Source: Mesorhabditis belari (lineage: Eukaryota > Nematoda > Chromadorea > Rhabditida > Rhabditidae). From it: 64,000 nucleotides of DNA. Within the stretch, counting starts at the first letter, position 1. Every line of letters starts with the position of its first letter. The stretch lies in NCBI GenBank assembly GCA_958450365.1, contig CAUEEP010000732.1, forward strand, positions 682,001 to 746,000, read 5' to 3'. The notes beneath the pieces are model-generated. The model was not told the DNA's origin. It searched no databases and was given only the letters and a program-made list of their open reading frames with translations. The position numbers were made by a program, and so were the translations under genes. Of the stretch, positions 1-12,500 are shown piece after piece.

Positions 1-330
1 CAACTTCTTTATCCGGATTCTTGATTTAAAAGAGATTGTAGAAAAAAAATTTTGATACAAATGAAACCCTAGAATCTCTATGAAATCTAGAATTGATTAA
101 AAACTTCCATTCTTTTATTTTTCACTAATAATTTTGCATAAAATCAGTTCTTGACTTAAAAAGTTGAAATTTCATTTACCATATTCTCTCTAGTACCTTT
201 TTTTATGGCTTAGTTCTTTCGGAAGCAAAAAAAGTCGATTTAAGGTGTCTAGCTCACTTTGAGTTAGCTACTAGCTCACCAGAAAGCGTGTGTTCTGTTT
301 GAGTACATAGTACGTGATCAGCTATTGTAA

Positions 331-551
331 TACCGTATTCTCTCTAATAGTAGTGCACACTCAAGGGTCGCCTAAATTCCTCGAAATCTCGAGAACCGCT
401 TATCAGAACCTATTGATGTGGGGTCGGAAAATGTAGCTGACAATGAGATCTAGTGGGGGATTTGAGTGTTGAGCTTCTGTGAAAACTTGGAAACTATAAA
501 ATAGTCATCAACTCGGCTCAGCGGGGTGCATTACTATTAGAGAAAATACGG
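331..551. mobile_element. TACCGTATTCTCTCTAATAG-family MITE
   Basis: Ends TACCGTATTCTCTCTAATAG and ATTAGAGAAAATACGG are inverted, 221 bp. The interior has CTCGAAATCTCGAGAACCG and AACTCGGCTC. A partial second right half follows at about 620-695. Confidence 0.85.
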
Positions 552-892
552 GAAATTGCTGACTATTCTTTGTCCTCGCTTTACTCTCACCTTTCATTTT
601 TGTGCTCTTCTCGTTCAAGCTACTGCGAAAACTTGGAAATTGTAAAATAGGCATCAACTCGGCTCGGTGGGGTGCATTACTATTAGAGGGAATACGATAT
701 TTGAATTCTGCAAGTACGCGAAATACCCATGGAAAAGATGATTATGGAGAAAGCGAGGAAATTGAATAGAAATCTATTTCATATGTCATTTTTGTCTAAC
801 GTTATCTTATGAAATCGTTGAGCTTTAATCTCTGCTCTAATTCTAGCCTTGTCTTTTCAATTTTGCTTGACTTAAGCCGGAAAATTTATCGT

Positions 893-1110
893 TTTAAATC
901 ACTCCCTTTTCCGCTTAATTGTAGAAGAGTGAGTTGAACAAGGGGGAGCAAATTCAGTCTACAATCTTTGTCATCGAATAGATCTATTGAATGTTTTTTT
1001 AAATCACTCCCTTTTCCACTCAATTGTAGGAGAATCAGTGGAACAAGGGTGAGCAAATTTAGTCTACAATCATTGTCATCGAATAGATCTATTGAATGTT
1101 TCCTCTTTCC
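893..1110. repeat. Tandem duplication, unit about 110 bp
   Basis: Two units starting TTTAAATCACTCCCTTTTCC and containing GAGCAAATTCAGTCTACAAT and TCATCGAATAGATCTATTGA lie head to tail with a few mismatches. Open frames here are products of the repeat. Confidence 0.88.
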
Positions 1111-3049
1111 CCATATAAGCTGTTCATTTTCGACTGAATCAGTTGTGCAAATAGTGAAAATGAAATGGGAAATATATCTTTTCTTTTTGATGGTCAATTT
1201 TTCAATCCAAAAATCCAACAGGGCAACCTTAAGCCCCAGATTTTCAGATTTTAAGAAACTTAAACATTAAATTCAGCGTTTTTAAACTTTAACTTCTTGA
1301 TTTCCTTTAGAAAACAAAGAAAAAACTCGTTTTGAAATTCGATTTTCAGTCTAAAAATTCTCTTTCATCGTTGAATAGTCACTTCGAAACAAAAACAAAA
1401 TGCAAAGCATATTGATTTGTCTTTTTTTTAAGCTATTTGATATATTTTTTTTGCTTTATATAGAAATCAGAACTTTATTATTCACTTATTTTCAAAATTT
1501 ATTTATATTATGGCTTTAGAAATTCCAAGAATTGTATAGAACTGTGTCAAAATCGTGTCAAATTTTTGCTGATCCTCTCCACAGTCTCATGATAGACGGA
1601 ACGAAAAAGAGGTTAGTGAATAGTCTAGAAAAGTCTAGGAGAGTTGAATCATCAAATCAAATCATCAATCAAAAATCACAATGAATTCTTCTGTAACAAC
1701 CTACAGTCAACTCTCATAATCTAAAATGTTAGAATAACTACTCGATTTTAACATGAAGCTAAGGTGAATCGTCCCTTGTTGCCCTTTATTGTCCTTGCTT
1801 TACATTTGTCCTTTCCATCAAGTTTATTCCCACTAAAATTTTTGGTACTATCACAGATTTGATTTGGCAATTTGGACAACTCAATGATTAGCACAGAATA
1901 GAGCTGAGAATAGAGTATAGAATAGAGCACAGAATAGAGCACAGAATAGAGCACAGAATAGAGCTGAGAATTTCTTAGCCATTAATCAAATAACTTTCGA
2001 TATTACGATACTTGTTAAAAGGTTAGAAAGTCAAATAAAGTCGATTAAATCGATTGAGCTTTCAAGAGAGTTGCTGAAAAGGCTCGTTCATCGAATGACT
2101 AAACTCGACTAACATCGAATGATATTATCATACTTGTATGAGGCGTAGAAAGTGAAGTAAAGTCGATTAAAACAATTGAGCTTCCAAGAGGGTTGCTGAA
2201 AAGGCTCGTTCATCGAATGACTAAACTGGATAGTACCAAATCAATTTACGTGCTTAGCCATAAACTTGCTTTAGCACTTGTAAGCTTGTTAACTTGTAAA
2301 CTTGTAAACTTGTAAACTTCTAAACTTGTAAACTTGTAAACCAAAAGTTTTAAGGTATGCGGCTTTTGTGGGCGGTGCCACTTCGGTGATCTTGGTGATG
2401 TGCATCTATTCAGCTGATCTCAGCTCACTCTCAAATTTCAGGTACTAGAGAAGGTTTAAATACTTTGTAATCAAAATATCCTCTTTTTCCGTGGTCTTTT
2501 GTCAAAAAAAAGTAATTTTCGTGTTTTTTTCCTTTGTCATATTGTCATTTTGGGTTTATTTTCGCAATGCGAACGGTTTATTCTTACAATATTTGTTAAG
2601 TAAGAAAGTCAAAGGATAAGCTGCTTTCTGCTACTCACAAATGTTGAAAGAGTTGTTCTTTCTCGTAGCTCTTCGAAGCTTTTTCAAGCTTTTTCAACAA
2701 TTTGTTGGATAATTGGATAAGTTGGAATTAAGTGGCAGAATCCCATGGCAATGAGAAAGGTCATTCTCGAATTTATTCAATAAGTTTAACAATTGCAGAC
2801 TACGAGGCCAAAAATCCAGTTAAAGTTCATGTAAAGCATTTGTTGAATGCATCTGTTGAATGCATCACAAGCATCTGTTGAATGCTTTTCTGCATTCTGC
2901 CACAATGTTGAATAGAATTAAGATATTGAATATTCCGATGAATAAGAAATATTGCTAAGAAAAAAAACATGAAAGTGACTTTTTTTGGCAAAAGATTCAG
3001 GAAAAGAGTGATTCTTTGGCAAAATATTTTTCAAAATAACAAGTTCTAG
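1111..3049. other. Intergenic, no gene recognised
   Basis: AT-rich. Contains an AGAATAGAGCACAGAATAGA tandem stretch (1895-1970), a duplicated AAAGTCGATTAAATCGATTG / GAGGGTTGCTGAAAAGGCTC segment (2030-2225), a TTGTAAACTTGTAAAC run (2285-2340) and ATGCATCTGTTGAATGC repeats (2845-2890). The missing 5' exon of the galactosyltransferase may lie near its right end. Confidence 0.6.
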
Positions 3050-6000
3050 TGTAATTCAATGTCCCCAAGTTCAACAACTCTCCTCAAGCGAGGTCAAAGA
3101 AGCGGCCATTGATGCTGAGAAACGAGAGAAACTATACCCGAACACGAAAATTTTTGCTTTCATTCACACATTTCCTGCAAGTCACCAAACAAGAGCGAAA
3201 GCTGTCGAAGTTTTTTTTTAGCATAGAAATCTATCAGAAAATAATTCTAGATGACATGGGCAACTCGTCTTGATGACTACGTCTTTCTCAACAATAGAAG
3301 ATGATAAGAATTTGACGAAAAAGTAGGTTCTCCGCTTTCAGGGAATTTGGCTTATAGAAGAGATCTTAATAGGATTAGGAATGATAGGATCTTGAGATAT
3401 CAGACACCGCCCCTTGTCATTGGTGACTTTAAGCGAAATATCTTGGTGTTGGGCTGTTCAATTCAAATGTTCTTGAGATTATTAGATGCGACAAGTCTTT
3501 CTCTGTCGATTGGTCAAAAACAATATCTAAGATGTCTCAGAGCCCGGACGCTTGGCTTATAGAAGAGACATCTTAATAGGATTAGGATATTGAATAAGAT
3601 TCTTGAGATTATCGGACATCCACCCCTTTTGTCATTGGTGACTTTAAGCTGAAATATCTTAGTGTTGGGCTGTTAAATTCAAATATTCTTGAAATTATTA
3701 GATGCGAAAAGTCTTTCTCTGTCGATTGGTACAAAAAACTATTTAAATTGAACAGCCGAACACCAAGAAATTTGAGCTCAAAGTTGAATTGCCAATGGCG
3801 AAGGGACGGGGCGGGTCTTAAATGTTCCACGATCGATAGAAGATAGAATTTTAAGACTTATACCGTCTTACCGATTCGATTACCGTCTTTTTCTATAAAA
3901 TTTCTTTCTTGAAGTGTTCAGTTGCTTTGAATTCAGATGGGTAATCAGTTTCGAGTCACCGGGTCAAGCGAAGACTCAACGAGGTTGGTTGTGGGATCGA
4001 GTGAAAGCCGCTTTTCGAAGGACATATAAAGAAAAAGGGGTAAAAGTTTGTGAAAATTGAGATGAACTGCTATATCTATAAATATCTATTGCTTAAATCA
4101 ATGAACCGATCGAATTTTAGACAAAATTCGATTGGTTTATGAAAGCCGACGATGATTGTTACTATGTGATGGAGAATATTCGAGAGGTGAGTCTAGAAAT
4201 GAAATAGAACTGACTAGACTAGATAGACAACAAGATAATAGAGTTTCTAGATTAGATTCTAGATTAGATTCTGGATTAGATTCTAGACTAGATTCTAGAT
4301 TAGATTCTGGATTAGATTCGGGATTAGATTCTAGATTAGATTCTAGATGATCAATATCTTGCAGAAGAAGATTTTTAGGTTCTCTTCCAAGTACAATCCG
4401 GATGAACCGTGGTATTTGGGTGAACTGGTTTCAGTGGGTGGTGATGGGTATCCGAGTGGTGGCACGGGATATATTCTGTCGAGAGCTGCTTTGAAAAAGT
4501 TTGTCAATTAAAAGTGCATTATAGCTGTATTCTATAGCTAAACCTTTTGGAAAAAAGTGTATTCTACACTTTTTTCCAATAGATTTCAATTGAAGATTCT
4601 AGGTTTGTGACAGCTCTCGACGCACCGGATACAAAATGCCGAAAGGAGTCCGGTGAGTGATCTCAAAGATAAGCTGATTGTAGAAAATGTTTGGAAAAAC
4701 ATATGGCAAAGATATAACAAACATATAACTAACATCTAACTAACAAATTAACATATTTATAGTACTCAGTAAATTAGATTTGTAATCTTTTAGATGAAAT
4801 GGAAGACATTCATATGGGAGCTTGTTTCCGATACGCGAATATTAGCATCATTCCCACCGTCGACAAAGAAGGACGACATTCGTGAGTACAGAGAATATTG
4901 ACAAGATTGTTATATCAATGATATCATTGCAATATATTCCCTTTGTTTAAATTCAAACTAGAGAATGTTGTCAAGTCAAGATCGTCGTCAAGTCAAGAGT
5001 TTTCACATGAACCCATTTGATAGTTTTCATCACTTTTAATTTGCTTTTAGTTTTCTGGAATATTTCTGGAATATTTGGCATATTTGGCATGACTATTTGG
5101 CTATGAAAAATTCTTTGTTTTCTAATTTTATACCGTTATGAAACTGTTCATCGAGTTTACAGACTTCAAACAATTGTTTGTAGACTGTCTGTAGTCTGTA
5201 GACTGTCTGTAGTCTGTAGACTGTCTGTAGTCTGTAGACTGTCTGTAGTCTGTAGACTGTCTGTAGTCTGTAGACTGTCTGTAGTCTGTAGACTGTCTGT
5301 AGTCTGTAGACTGTCTGTAGTCTGTAGACTGTCTGTAGTTAATTCATTAGTCTAGTAAACTGATTTGAAACCCTAAAAAATAATTTTAGTAACTAAACAT
5401 AAAAGAAAAAAAGAGTTAATTCGAACGAGAGACTTCGAAAGTTTGGCTTCGAAAGTTTCGAACGCAGCCAGACTAACCATTAAGCCATTAGAACATTTGA
5501 GAAATGATGAGAAAACTTTTAAACCAACCAAAAAAGTCATTGTATTGTATGCCATAAAGGTCATAAAGGCTGCCAAATATCTCATGTTACAGAAGTGCTC
5601 CAGAAAAACTAAAAGCAGATTCAGAATCCCCGATGAAAACTCTATTAGATGGACTAAGGCTCGATCTTCACTTGACAACCATTGCCTAGTGGGAACTCGA
5701 TCTTGACTTGACAACATTCCCTATGATATTTCCTATTTTCTATTTCCTATTTCCCATTCCAGCTTGATTCCGATCAATTTGAAAGATCTGGTGCCAGATG
5801 TCGGTGAAAGAAGCAATTTCAATAAATGGTACACAGGATTTGCGAAGATCAAAGTCTCATCAGTGGGTTTAAAAAGCAAAAATTATCAAAAATCATTAAC
5901 GATCAATGGTATTTCGAATCTTTAATTGTTCGTGCTATTTCAGGGAAAAGAATGCTGTGGTCCAAAACTGATGGCCGTTCATTATGTCAGTTATCAAGAT

Positions 6001-6157
6001 ATGTTCGTCTATGATTATTTGCTCTATCGGGTGAAGGTGGGTTTGAGTTTTTTTTGTCGAGTTTTTGCGTTATCTTATGTCATGGTAATCGGTGAAGTAA
6101 TCTTGATTCTTTTTAAACGAAAAATTCTGATTCCAGATTGCCGGTATCGATCCTTGA
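3050..6157 (+). CDS. C1GALT-type beta-1,3-galactosyltransferase (frameshifted, 5' end unresolved)
   Basis: Exons read as 3050-3209, 3251-3322, 3937-4039, 4121-4186, 4365-4498, 4603-4652, 4794-4881, 5763-5862, 5944-6036, 6137-6157 (TGA). From 3937 onward every junction is in phase. Family marks in order: FAFIHTFPASHQTRAKAVE (start of the GT31 fold), MTWATRLDDYVFLNN, GWLWDRVKAAFRRTYKE, the metal-binding DWFMKADDD (DxD-type), GYPSGGTGYILSRAALKKFV, EDIHMGACFRYA, and the C-terminal AVHYVSYQDMFVYDYLLYR. Members of this family transfer galactose from UDP-Gal to O-GalNAc in the Golgi as type II membrane proteins. I could not find the exon for the N-terminal membrane anchor. Exon 3251-3322 changes frame by one base after VFLNN (near 3294); the EDDKNLTKK part then joins in phase to 3937. 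The 3209 donor is also weak. It is either a decaying copy or contains a sequencing error. Family assignment is confident; exact orthologue unknown. Confidence 0.8.
3347..3815. repeat. Tandem duplication, unit about 210 bp, in a galactosyltransferase intron
   Basis: The block GGCTTATAGAAGAGATCTTA ... TCATTGGTGACTTTAAGC ... TTGGGCTGTTCAATTCAAAT ... TTTCTCTGTCGATTGGT occurs twice (about 3347-3555 and 3551-3765) with small indels. It lies inside the intron 3323-3936. Confidence 0.8.
4236..4350. repeat. Minisatellite (AGATTAGATTCT units)
   Basis: Short units of TAGATTCTAGAT/TGGATTAGAT repeat about nine times in the intron between exons 4121-4186 and 4365-4498. Confidence 0.85.
5175..5338. repeat. 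18-bp minisatellite
   Basis: About nine near-perfect units of CTGTAGTCTGTAGACTGT in the large intron 4882-5762 of the galactosyltransferase gene. Confidence 0.95.
5430..5495 (-). pseudogene. tRNA-like sequence in a galactosyltransferase intron
   Basis: The minus strand TAATGGCTTAATGGTTAGTC resembles an A-box region, with GCGTTCGAAACT and a duplicated CTTTCGAAGCC downstream as B-box relics. Confidence 0.4.
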
Positions 6158-6314
6158 GCCATTCTTGTCCATCTCCAACTCTCTTTTATCTCAAATGTCG
6201 TGCCGTTGTCGAAATCGGGTGCCTAACTCTAGGCAACAAAAGAAAATCTATGTATGCATGAATTTTTATGCTTATTGCTAATTTTTATGCTTATAAGCTA
6301 ATCTTTTTATTGGC

Positions 6315-6478
6315 TAAGCTTTTCCTGGGATGGAAATGAAGGCCTTTTCCTTTTCCTGGGATGGAAATGAAAGCCTTTTCCTTTTCCTGGGATGGAAATG
6401 AAGCCTTTTCCTTTTCCTGGGATGGAAATGAAGGCCTTTTCCTTTTCCTGGGATGGAAATGAAAGCCTTTTCCTTTTA
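6315..6478. repeat. About 30-bp minisatellite
   Basis: Five units of CTTTTCCTGGGATGGAAATG plus AAGGCCTTTTC lie downstream of the galactosyltransferase stop. An open minus-strand frame here (FHFHPRKRK repeats) is a by-product. Confidence 0.93.
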
Positions 6479-7084
6479 CTGACCAAATCAACTCAAGTAC
6501 ATTTAACAAATTCACGACAAAGTCTTAGCTGCCGCTTCTGGATTTTTGGGTTGCTTGCACTTGGGTAATTAATTAATTAAAGAATTAAAGAATCTAAACT
6601 CAATGAAATCTTCAAAAACAAAGCTCTTTTCTGGAAAAAACTAATAATGGCTTCAAATTCCTTGACCCTGAAACCCCCTGGTGCAAATTTTTAGTCAAAT
6701 TAGCCTCTCCTTAGCCTCTCCTCAGCTTCTCTAAATTCATCAGTGGTCGCGAATGTGTGTTAGAATGGATTTTTGATTGTCTTTTCCATTTCTTATCTTA
6801 TTCATAGTTTAAGTAAAGTCTTTTAATTAGTCTATAGCTATTATTGACTTTAATATATTTAATATAATAATAAAAATGAGCACACTTCTTTGACAGATTG
6901 CTTAAGCTGACCTTTTCATAAGAGGTCAATTCCATTAATAAAACAATCTTTATGTATTGGGAATGTACAGTTGAGTTCAGTTCATAGAAAAGAGAAAAGA
7001 GAAAAAGAGATTGTACCTTGGTGTGCTGTGGAGGCATTTCATGTGCATCCATTCATTCAAGAGGGGTTCACAGACTCATAGACA

Positions 7085-7200
7085 GGTTTTAACCTCTCAA
7101 GAGAAAGAGTAAGAGAGAAAGAAAGAGATAGAGAGAGAGAAAGAAAGAGAGAGAAAGAAAGAGAGAGAAAGAAAGAAAAGAAAGAGAGCCTAAAGGAGGA
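7085..7200. repeat. Purine-rich GAGAAAGAAA tract
   Basis: About 115 bp of (GA)n/(GAAA)n simple sequence on the plus strand. Confidence 0.9.
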
Positions 7201-7737
7201 TGACCTGTTTGTATCAAAGAAAAGAGGAGGCAAATTTTCAGCGTCAATTTTCTTTTCATTTCAATAGCTACATAGCCTTCAGTCTCATTCTCATAATTTC
7301 ATGCATTCTGGCCTTGATGTTTTTTCTTTTTACTTTAATGTATTCGATACTGGTTTCTGTTAAGATTTTGGCATTTCTTGTGTTCTTCTTTGAATAGCCG
7401 TCTTTCAGGAAAGAATACCCAGCTTTCGGGATAAGATTTAAAGTTGAAATCTGAAGTTCAAAACTTACTCTAGAACTTTTGCAGCTAAGAAATTGATAGA
7501 TAATGATAGATAATGATAGATAATGATAGATAAAAGCAATCAATCAATAGAATATTAAAATTAAAAGACATAAATGCCATAAATCTTTTATTCTCAAAAG
7601 ATAACCTTCAAAAAGCGAGTCCTTTAACCAGCTTCCCAAAAATTTGCCTTTCCCATGGCGGTTTTCACTTTTTTTTTTGTTTCATTTGTAGATGCCATCA
7701 AGAATTATATGTTTCTCTCAATTTACAATGAATAATT

Positions 7738-8075
7738 GAATTGGATTGGATTGGATTGAATTGGATTGGATTGGATTGAAGAATTGAATTGAATTGGATT
7801 GAATTGAATTGAAGAATTGAATTGAGTTGAATTGAATGAATTTGAGTATGCTTTGTATTCAATCGTATTTATTTCGACAATATCCGATCTAGTTCTGATC
7901 TAGATGTAGATGCCATCAAGAATTATATCAAGAATTTCTAGATGCCATCAAGAATTATATGTTTCTCTCAATTTACAATGAATAATTGAATTGAATGAAT
8001 TTGAGTATGCTTTGTATTCAATCGTATTTATTTCGACAATATCCGATCTAGTTCTAGTTCTAGTTCTAGATCTAG
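7738..8075. repeat. GAATTGAATTG / ATTGGATTGG satellite with duplicated flanks
   Basis: GGATTGGATTGAATT-type units fill 7738-7830. The flanking segment GATGCCATCAAGAATTATAT with TTTCTCTCAATTTACAATGA occurs at 7692 and 7941, and TATGCTTTGTATTCAATCGT occurs twice, so a larger direct duplication is present. Ends in TAGATC repeats. Confidence 0.85.
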
Positions 8076-8810
8076 ATCTAGATCTAGTTTTGACATAAAC
8101 AACAAAATAAAATAAATCAAAATTACCAAAATGCCAAAGATCAATTCGGATATTGTCAAAATGTTGATAGTTTTATCTTATTTTATTCTGTGACGGGTCA
8201 TTCTTCTGTTTTTTCTTCGGTATTCCATATGATTTTTTTTTTCTTAATGCGTATAAAAGTTGAGAATTTATTACGAGAATTTGTCCAACTCTGAAGCAAG
8301 ACAAAAATCGAATTGTTTTTGTTAGCCAAGGGAAAGATTCACATCAAATTAAGCTCTTTTCAAAGAATTAAGCTGGCTTTTTAAATCTTTTGATACCTTA
8401 AAAGCTTTGTTGATATTTTAAAAGCTTTTTTGGTACTTTAAAAGCTTTTTTTGGTATTTTAAAAGCTTTATTGACATTTTAAAAGCTTCTTTGACCCTTT
8501 AAAAGTATCGCTTTTACAAAGCCAATCTCATTTATGCAAATTAGATTCCAAAAAAACGATTTGACACAATAGTTTATTCCTTTCCTGAGTCTAAATCTCC
8601 AAAAGCAGATCAAAACCGGAATTTTCTTATAAGACGTTTCTTAAGAAAAGAAAAAAGGGGATATTTGTGTGAATCAATTGATACATTTGATAGAGATTTG
8701 GTGACTTTAAAAGCATTTCCCATGGATCACAAAATTTCCTCTGTTGGTGATCGGGTCAAAATTTGCATCGTTTTCTTTTTTGATCTTTCTACTTTGATCT
8801 GATTTAGATG

Positions 8811-9081
8811 TACCGTAAATACTGTAATAGTACCCCACCCCAATAATGACGGTGCGGAGTGTTGCGTAGTCTAGCTTTGAACGAGTTTTTCTCGACACTG
8901 GTTTATGCTACAATGCGCGTTTAGGTATCAAAAAAATAGCTGAAATTCAGGGTTATTTTTGATACCAAAGACACATTTTTTGAAAGTACGGGCGATTTGA
9001 AAAAAAATGAAATACTAAAAAACTTTTGCGACTACGCGACTGTACGAGGGGCGGTGGGGTACTATTGCAGTATTTACGGTA
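8811..9081. mobile_element. TACCGTAAATACTG-family MITE
   Basis: A 270-bp palindromic element. The ends are TACCGTAAATACTGTAATAG and its complement, with TA likely the target duplication. The interior includes GTGTCGAGAAAAACTCG, GACTACGCAACACTCCGC and a hairpin around ATAGCTGAAATTCAGGGTTA. Four more copies are in this window. Confidence 0.88.
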
Positions 9082-9536
9082 AGTTTTATTGTTAAGGATT
9101 ATACAATGATTTAGCATTATACAATGAATGCATTATAGCTTTTAGCTCTACTTTCAGCTCTGACAAACGAACATTTCCTGGCACACTGAATCTCTTGTTT
9201 TAAAAAAGCGTTAAGCGCATCGAAAAATGGTAAATAGGCCTTCTATTGCAAATAGGCTAGAGAGTGCACGTTTATGAGAGCATAAAGTACATGTCCTGGA
9301 TTTTGCTTTTTTCAATGAAAGCTACTTTTCTTACGTAAGGAGAGGTATTTTACTTGAAACTTGTGAAATTTAGTGCGCCAGAAAGGATGCGTTTATAAGC
9401 GCAAAGAAAATTAGACGATTCTCAGCTAAATCTCTTCTCTATTCCTCATTTAGTGATCATAAAACTCAACTTTTTTTTTCATCTTTTAGTTCTTTACTTT
9501 ACTTTTTTTCAATTTTTGCATTTTTTAGCAATTCAA

Positions 9537-12500
9537 ATGGAAAGCTCTTGTTACGAGTATGAATCGAGTGTGAAAAAGAGAAAAATTAGCGAAAGAGTGC
9601 CGAGAAACGCCGATGGACTCTATCAACCATATTATAAAGATGGAAAGAAAATCACAGAGATTGCCAGGTGAAACTTTGCTTTCATAGATTTCAATATCCT
9701 TAACCAAAAACTCTAATCGAGTCTTAACCTAAAAAGAATTTTATTCTAAAACTCTCGATCTAAAGATCCTCGATTTCCTTTTGCTCCAATCAATTCTCTT
9801 TAGCTCAAACGATCACTCAAGCTTTTTCTCATCTTTTACAGAAATCTCTAGTTAGAGTTTGATTAATTAGTTAATTAATTAGTTTAAGATTAATTATTTA
9901 ATTGACTAAAGTTAGACGATTCAGATTTGAATCGATTAATCGTTAAAAAATAGTTAAAGAATAGTTAAAAAGCGGTTAAAGAATAGTTAAAGAGCGGTTA
10001 AAGAATAATTAAAGATTACAGCCAATTCTTTTGAGCATAAATAACATTTAACAAATGACTGATCGTTTTCAGTGAATTTACTCATAAATTGCCATAGTAA
10101 AGACGGTAAAATAAGCTTTTTTTGACATCAACAAGTCTTTAAAAAACAGCAAATCATTTAAAAACTTCTTTAATCAAAAGTATTACCGTATTCATATATT
10201 TTTCTTAATTTTCGTTTAATAAAACGCATAATTTCTATCGGTATATTCTAAAATTTAAGAAAAAACGGCTAACGGAAAAGAAGAATCACTATTTTTTTTT
10301 TGTAATGAAACAGCGCAAAATGCAAAAATGTTTCTTGTTAAAAATTTGCATATTAAATTGCCTGTTTGCCTGTTTTACCTGTTTTCCAGAGAGTTTTCTC
10401 ATTTAGCTGCCATAAAAATTCCTTTAAACCAGTCTTTCTAATCATTGTTTTTTCTCCAATTTTTCACGTTTCACAACTGATCTGAATGTGAGATTCATCG
10501 AAAGGATTTACAGTCCACAAATCCTTTCTCCTTTTCTTTTCTCCTTCTTTTCTCCTTCTTTTCTTTTCCTTTCCTATGTGTACATCCAGATCACTATATT
10601 TGTGTTCTCTGAGAAAACACGTTCACAAGTCAAAGCAAATCAAAGCATGTCTTTGAGTCTTTGAAGTGTTAAAAGAGAAGAAATTCAATCGAAACATTTA
10701 CTGGGGAAATCGATTAGCACAGCAGGAAAAATCATAAACCACTTTTGGATAGTAATCAAAGATTAAAAACATTTCAAAGAAATATTGCTCGCGTGCTTGG
10801 TACTCTTCACTCTTCACACGTTATTTCTTGCCTCGAGATATCTGATCTCACTTGAACTAAAAACACTTTATTCAATAGCCGCCTGACTCGGAATCTTTGG
10901 GCTCTCACTTGAGCAATTTTCACACAAGATCGACAATTGAATTAAAAGCGACGATAAAAAAACAGAAACAATTTCGTCCTAATTAGGACACAACTTTCAC
11001 ACAATGAGAGGAAAGCAGAAAGAAAATGAAAGATAACAAAACAAAATGAACAACAGTTACCTTATATAGGCTTTAACACAAGATACTCAGCTAACAAGCT
11101 CCAAAACAATAAATGATTTGGGGCGCGAAATAGAATGAAGGCGCACCGATTTCCTCAATATTTTTCCAATTTTTAGGCTGCCTGAGTTAGGTAACTTTTT
11201 AGTTTAGTAATTAGCTAAAAATTCGCCACAACTATACTATTTGCAAGTTAATTAGAATTTTGATACAAGGATTCTAATCAACTTCTAGCTAGGCTATCTA
11301 GGAATCGAATGGGAACCAAATCAGGCCATCACTCACTCCTAGAGGATCAATGATAAACGGTAAACGGCGGCTACCCTGGCGGCCACCCTGACCCAAACTG
11401 CTTTAACTATTTGATACTAAAAGCTGTATTCGCAGGTCAAGTTTGGTGGCTATTCGCCACACCATTTCTCAAGCTTTAACTCATCAAATTTTGATCTTAA
11501 TTTGACTTTGAAATCTAATGCAACTCTTTCACAATTTCGCAATCTTTTCTTATTCTTCAATATCGAAATCTAATGAAAAAAAGTTCAGTGAACTTTTGAA
11601 TGGCTTCAGCGGAACATCGAGATAAGCATCAAAAAAGTTTTTCCTCTTCCTCGAGACACTTCAACATCTTTCTTTTCTCTTTTTCAAGAACTTGACCTCC
11701 CGGAAAAGCTGTTGCAATTCCCCGACGGTCATTTTTTTGAGAGAGACTTTGGTTAATTGAGTTAAATGAATTGGCTGACCTTTACGAATTTTTGCATAGA
11801 TTACCTTCTAAATTACAAAATCTCTAGGCTTTAAAGACTCTAGAATCCGAATCCGGCCTTAAATTTAAGCCAACAAACTCCATAAAGTTTATTTTCACAG
11901 TTTTAATTATTTGTTATTTTATTTTATACGCTAATTTCTGGTAGTTAACTTTCTCGATAAATGTATGCTATTGGGTTGGTGAATTGAAAACTGCCGGCTA
12001 TTGTGTGAGACAAGTGTGAGACTCAAAAATGGAGGACTGGAGATGTCCCAGTTTGAGCATTTGAGCATTTGAGCACTTTCTTCAAAAGAAACCCATTTTG
12101 GTGTCAATGGAAAAGCTGTAGAGAATCGAAAATCAAGCTTATATCCAAATTTTCAGAACGATTCAAAAACTAGTTTTCAAGAAATGCCAAATTTACGAAT
12201 TTTCACAAAACTTGCATTTTAAGCGAAACTACTAAGTGTATCTTTTTGGAAATTTGGCTATAAACCTCATTTTTGATTCTCTACAACTTTTCCATTGACA
12301 CCAAAATGGGTTTCTTTTGAAGAAAGTGCTCAAATGCTCAATTGCTCAAACTGGGACATCTCCAGTCCTCCATTTTTGAGTCTCACACTTATCTCACACA
12401 CAAACCAAAATCCTAATAGAATCCAAAATCCGAAAGAGGAATCCACAAATTGCCTGTAAAATGGGCAGAAGTCAGAAATAACAATGGAAATTATTTGGAA

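Larger units (their letters stand above)
6480..9536. other. Intergenic, repeats only
   Basis: Besides the listed GA tract, GAATTG satellite and 8811 MITE, it has a run of TTTTAAAAGCTTTNTTGxxAT units (8390-8510). No protein-like frame was recognised. 9437-9530 is the likely upstream region or 5' UTR of the PGAP2-like gene. Confidence 0.6.

Noticed and set aside
5163..5340. CRISPR-like regular repeats (here and at 15140, 31670, 43782)
   Set aside because: Units are directly adjacent without unique spacers, and the DNA is eukaryotic; these are minisatellites.
8707..8898. [22 protein letters not shown] small protein recurring at 8707, 20085 and 29117
   Set aside because: It is read from the end of the TACCGTAAATACTG MITE family and is broken or altered in the other copies. 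It is a by-product of the repeat.
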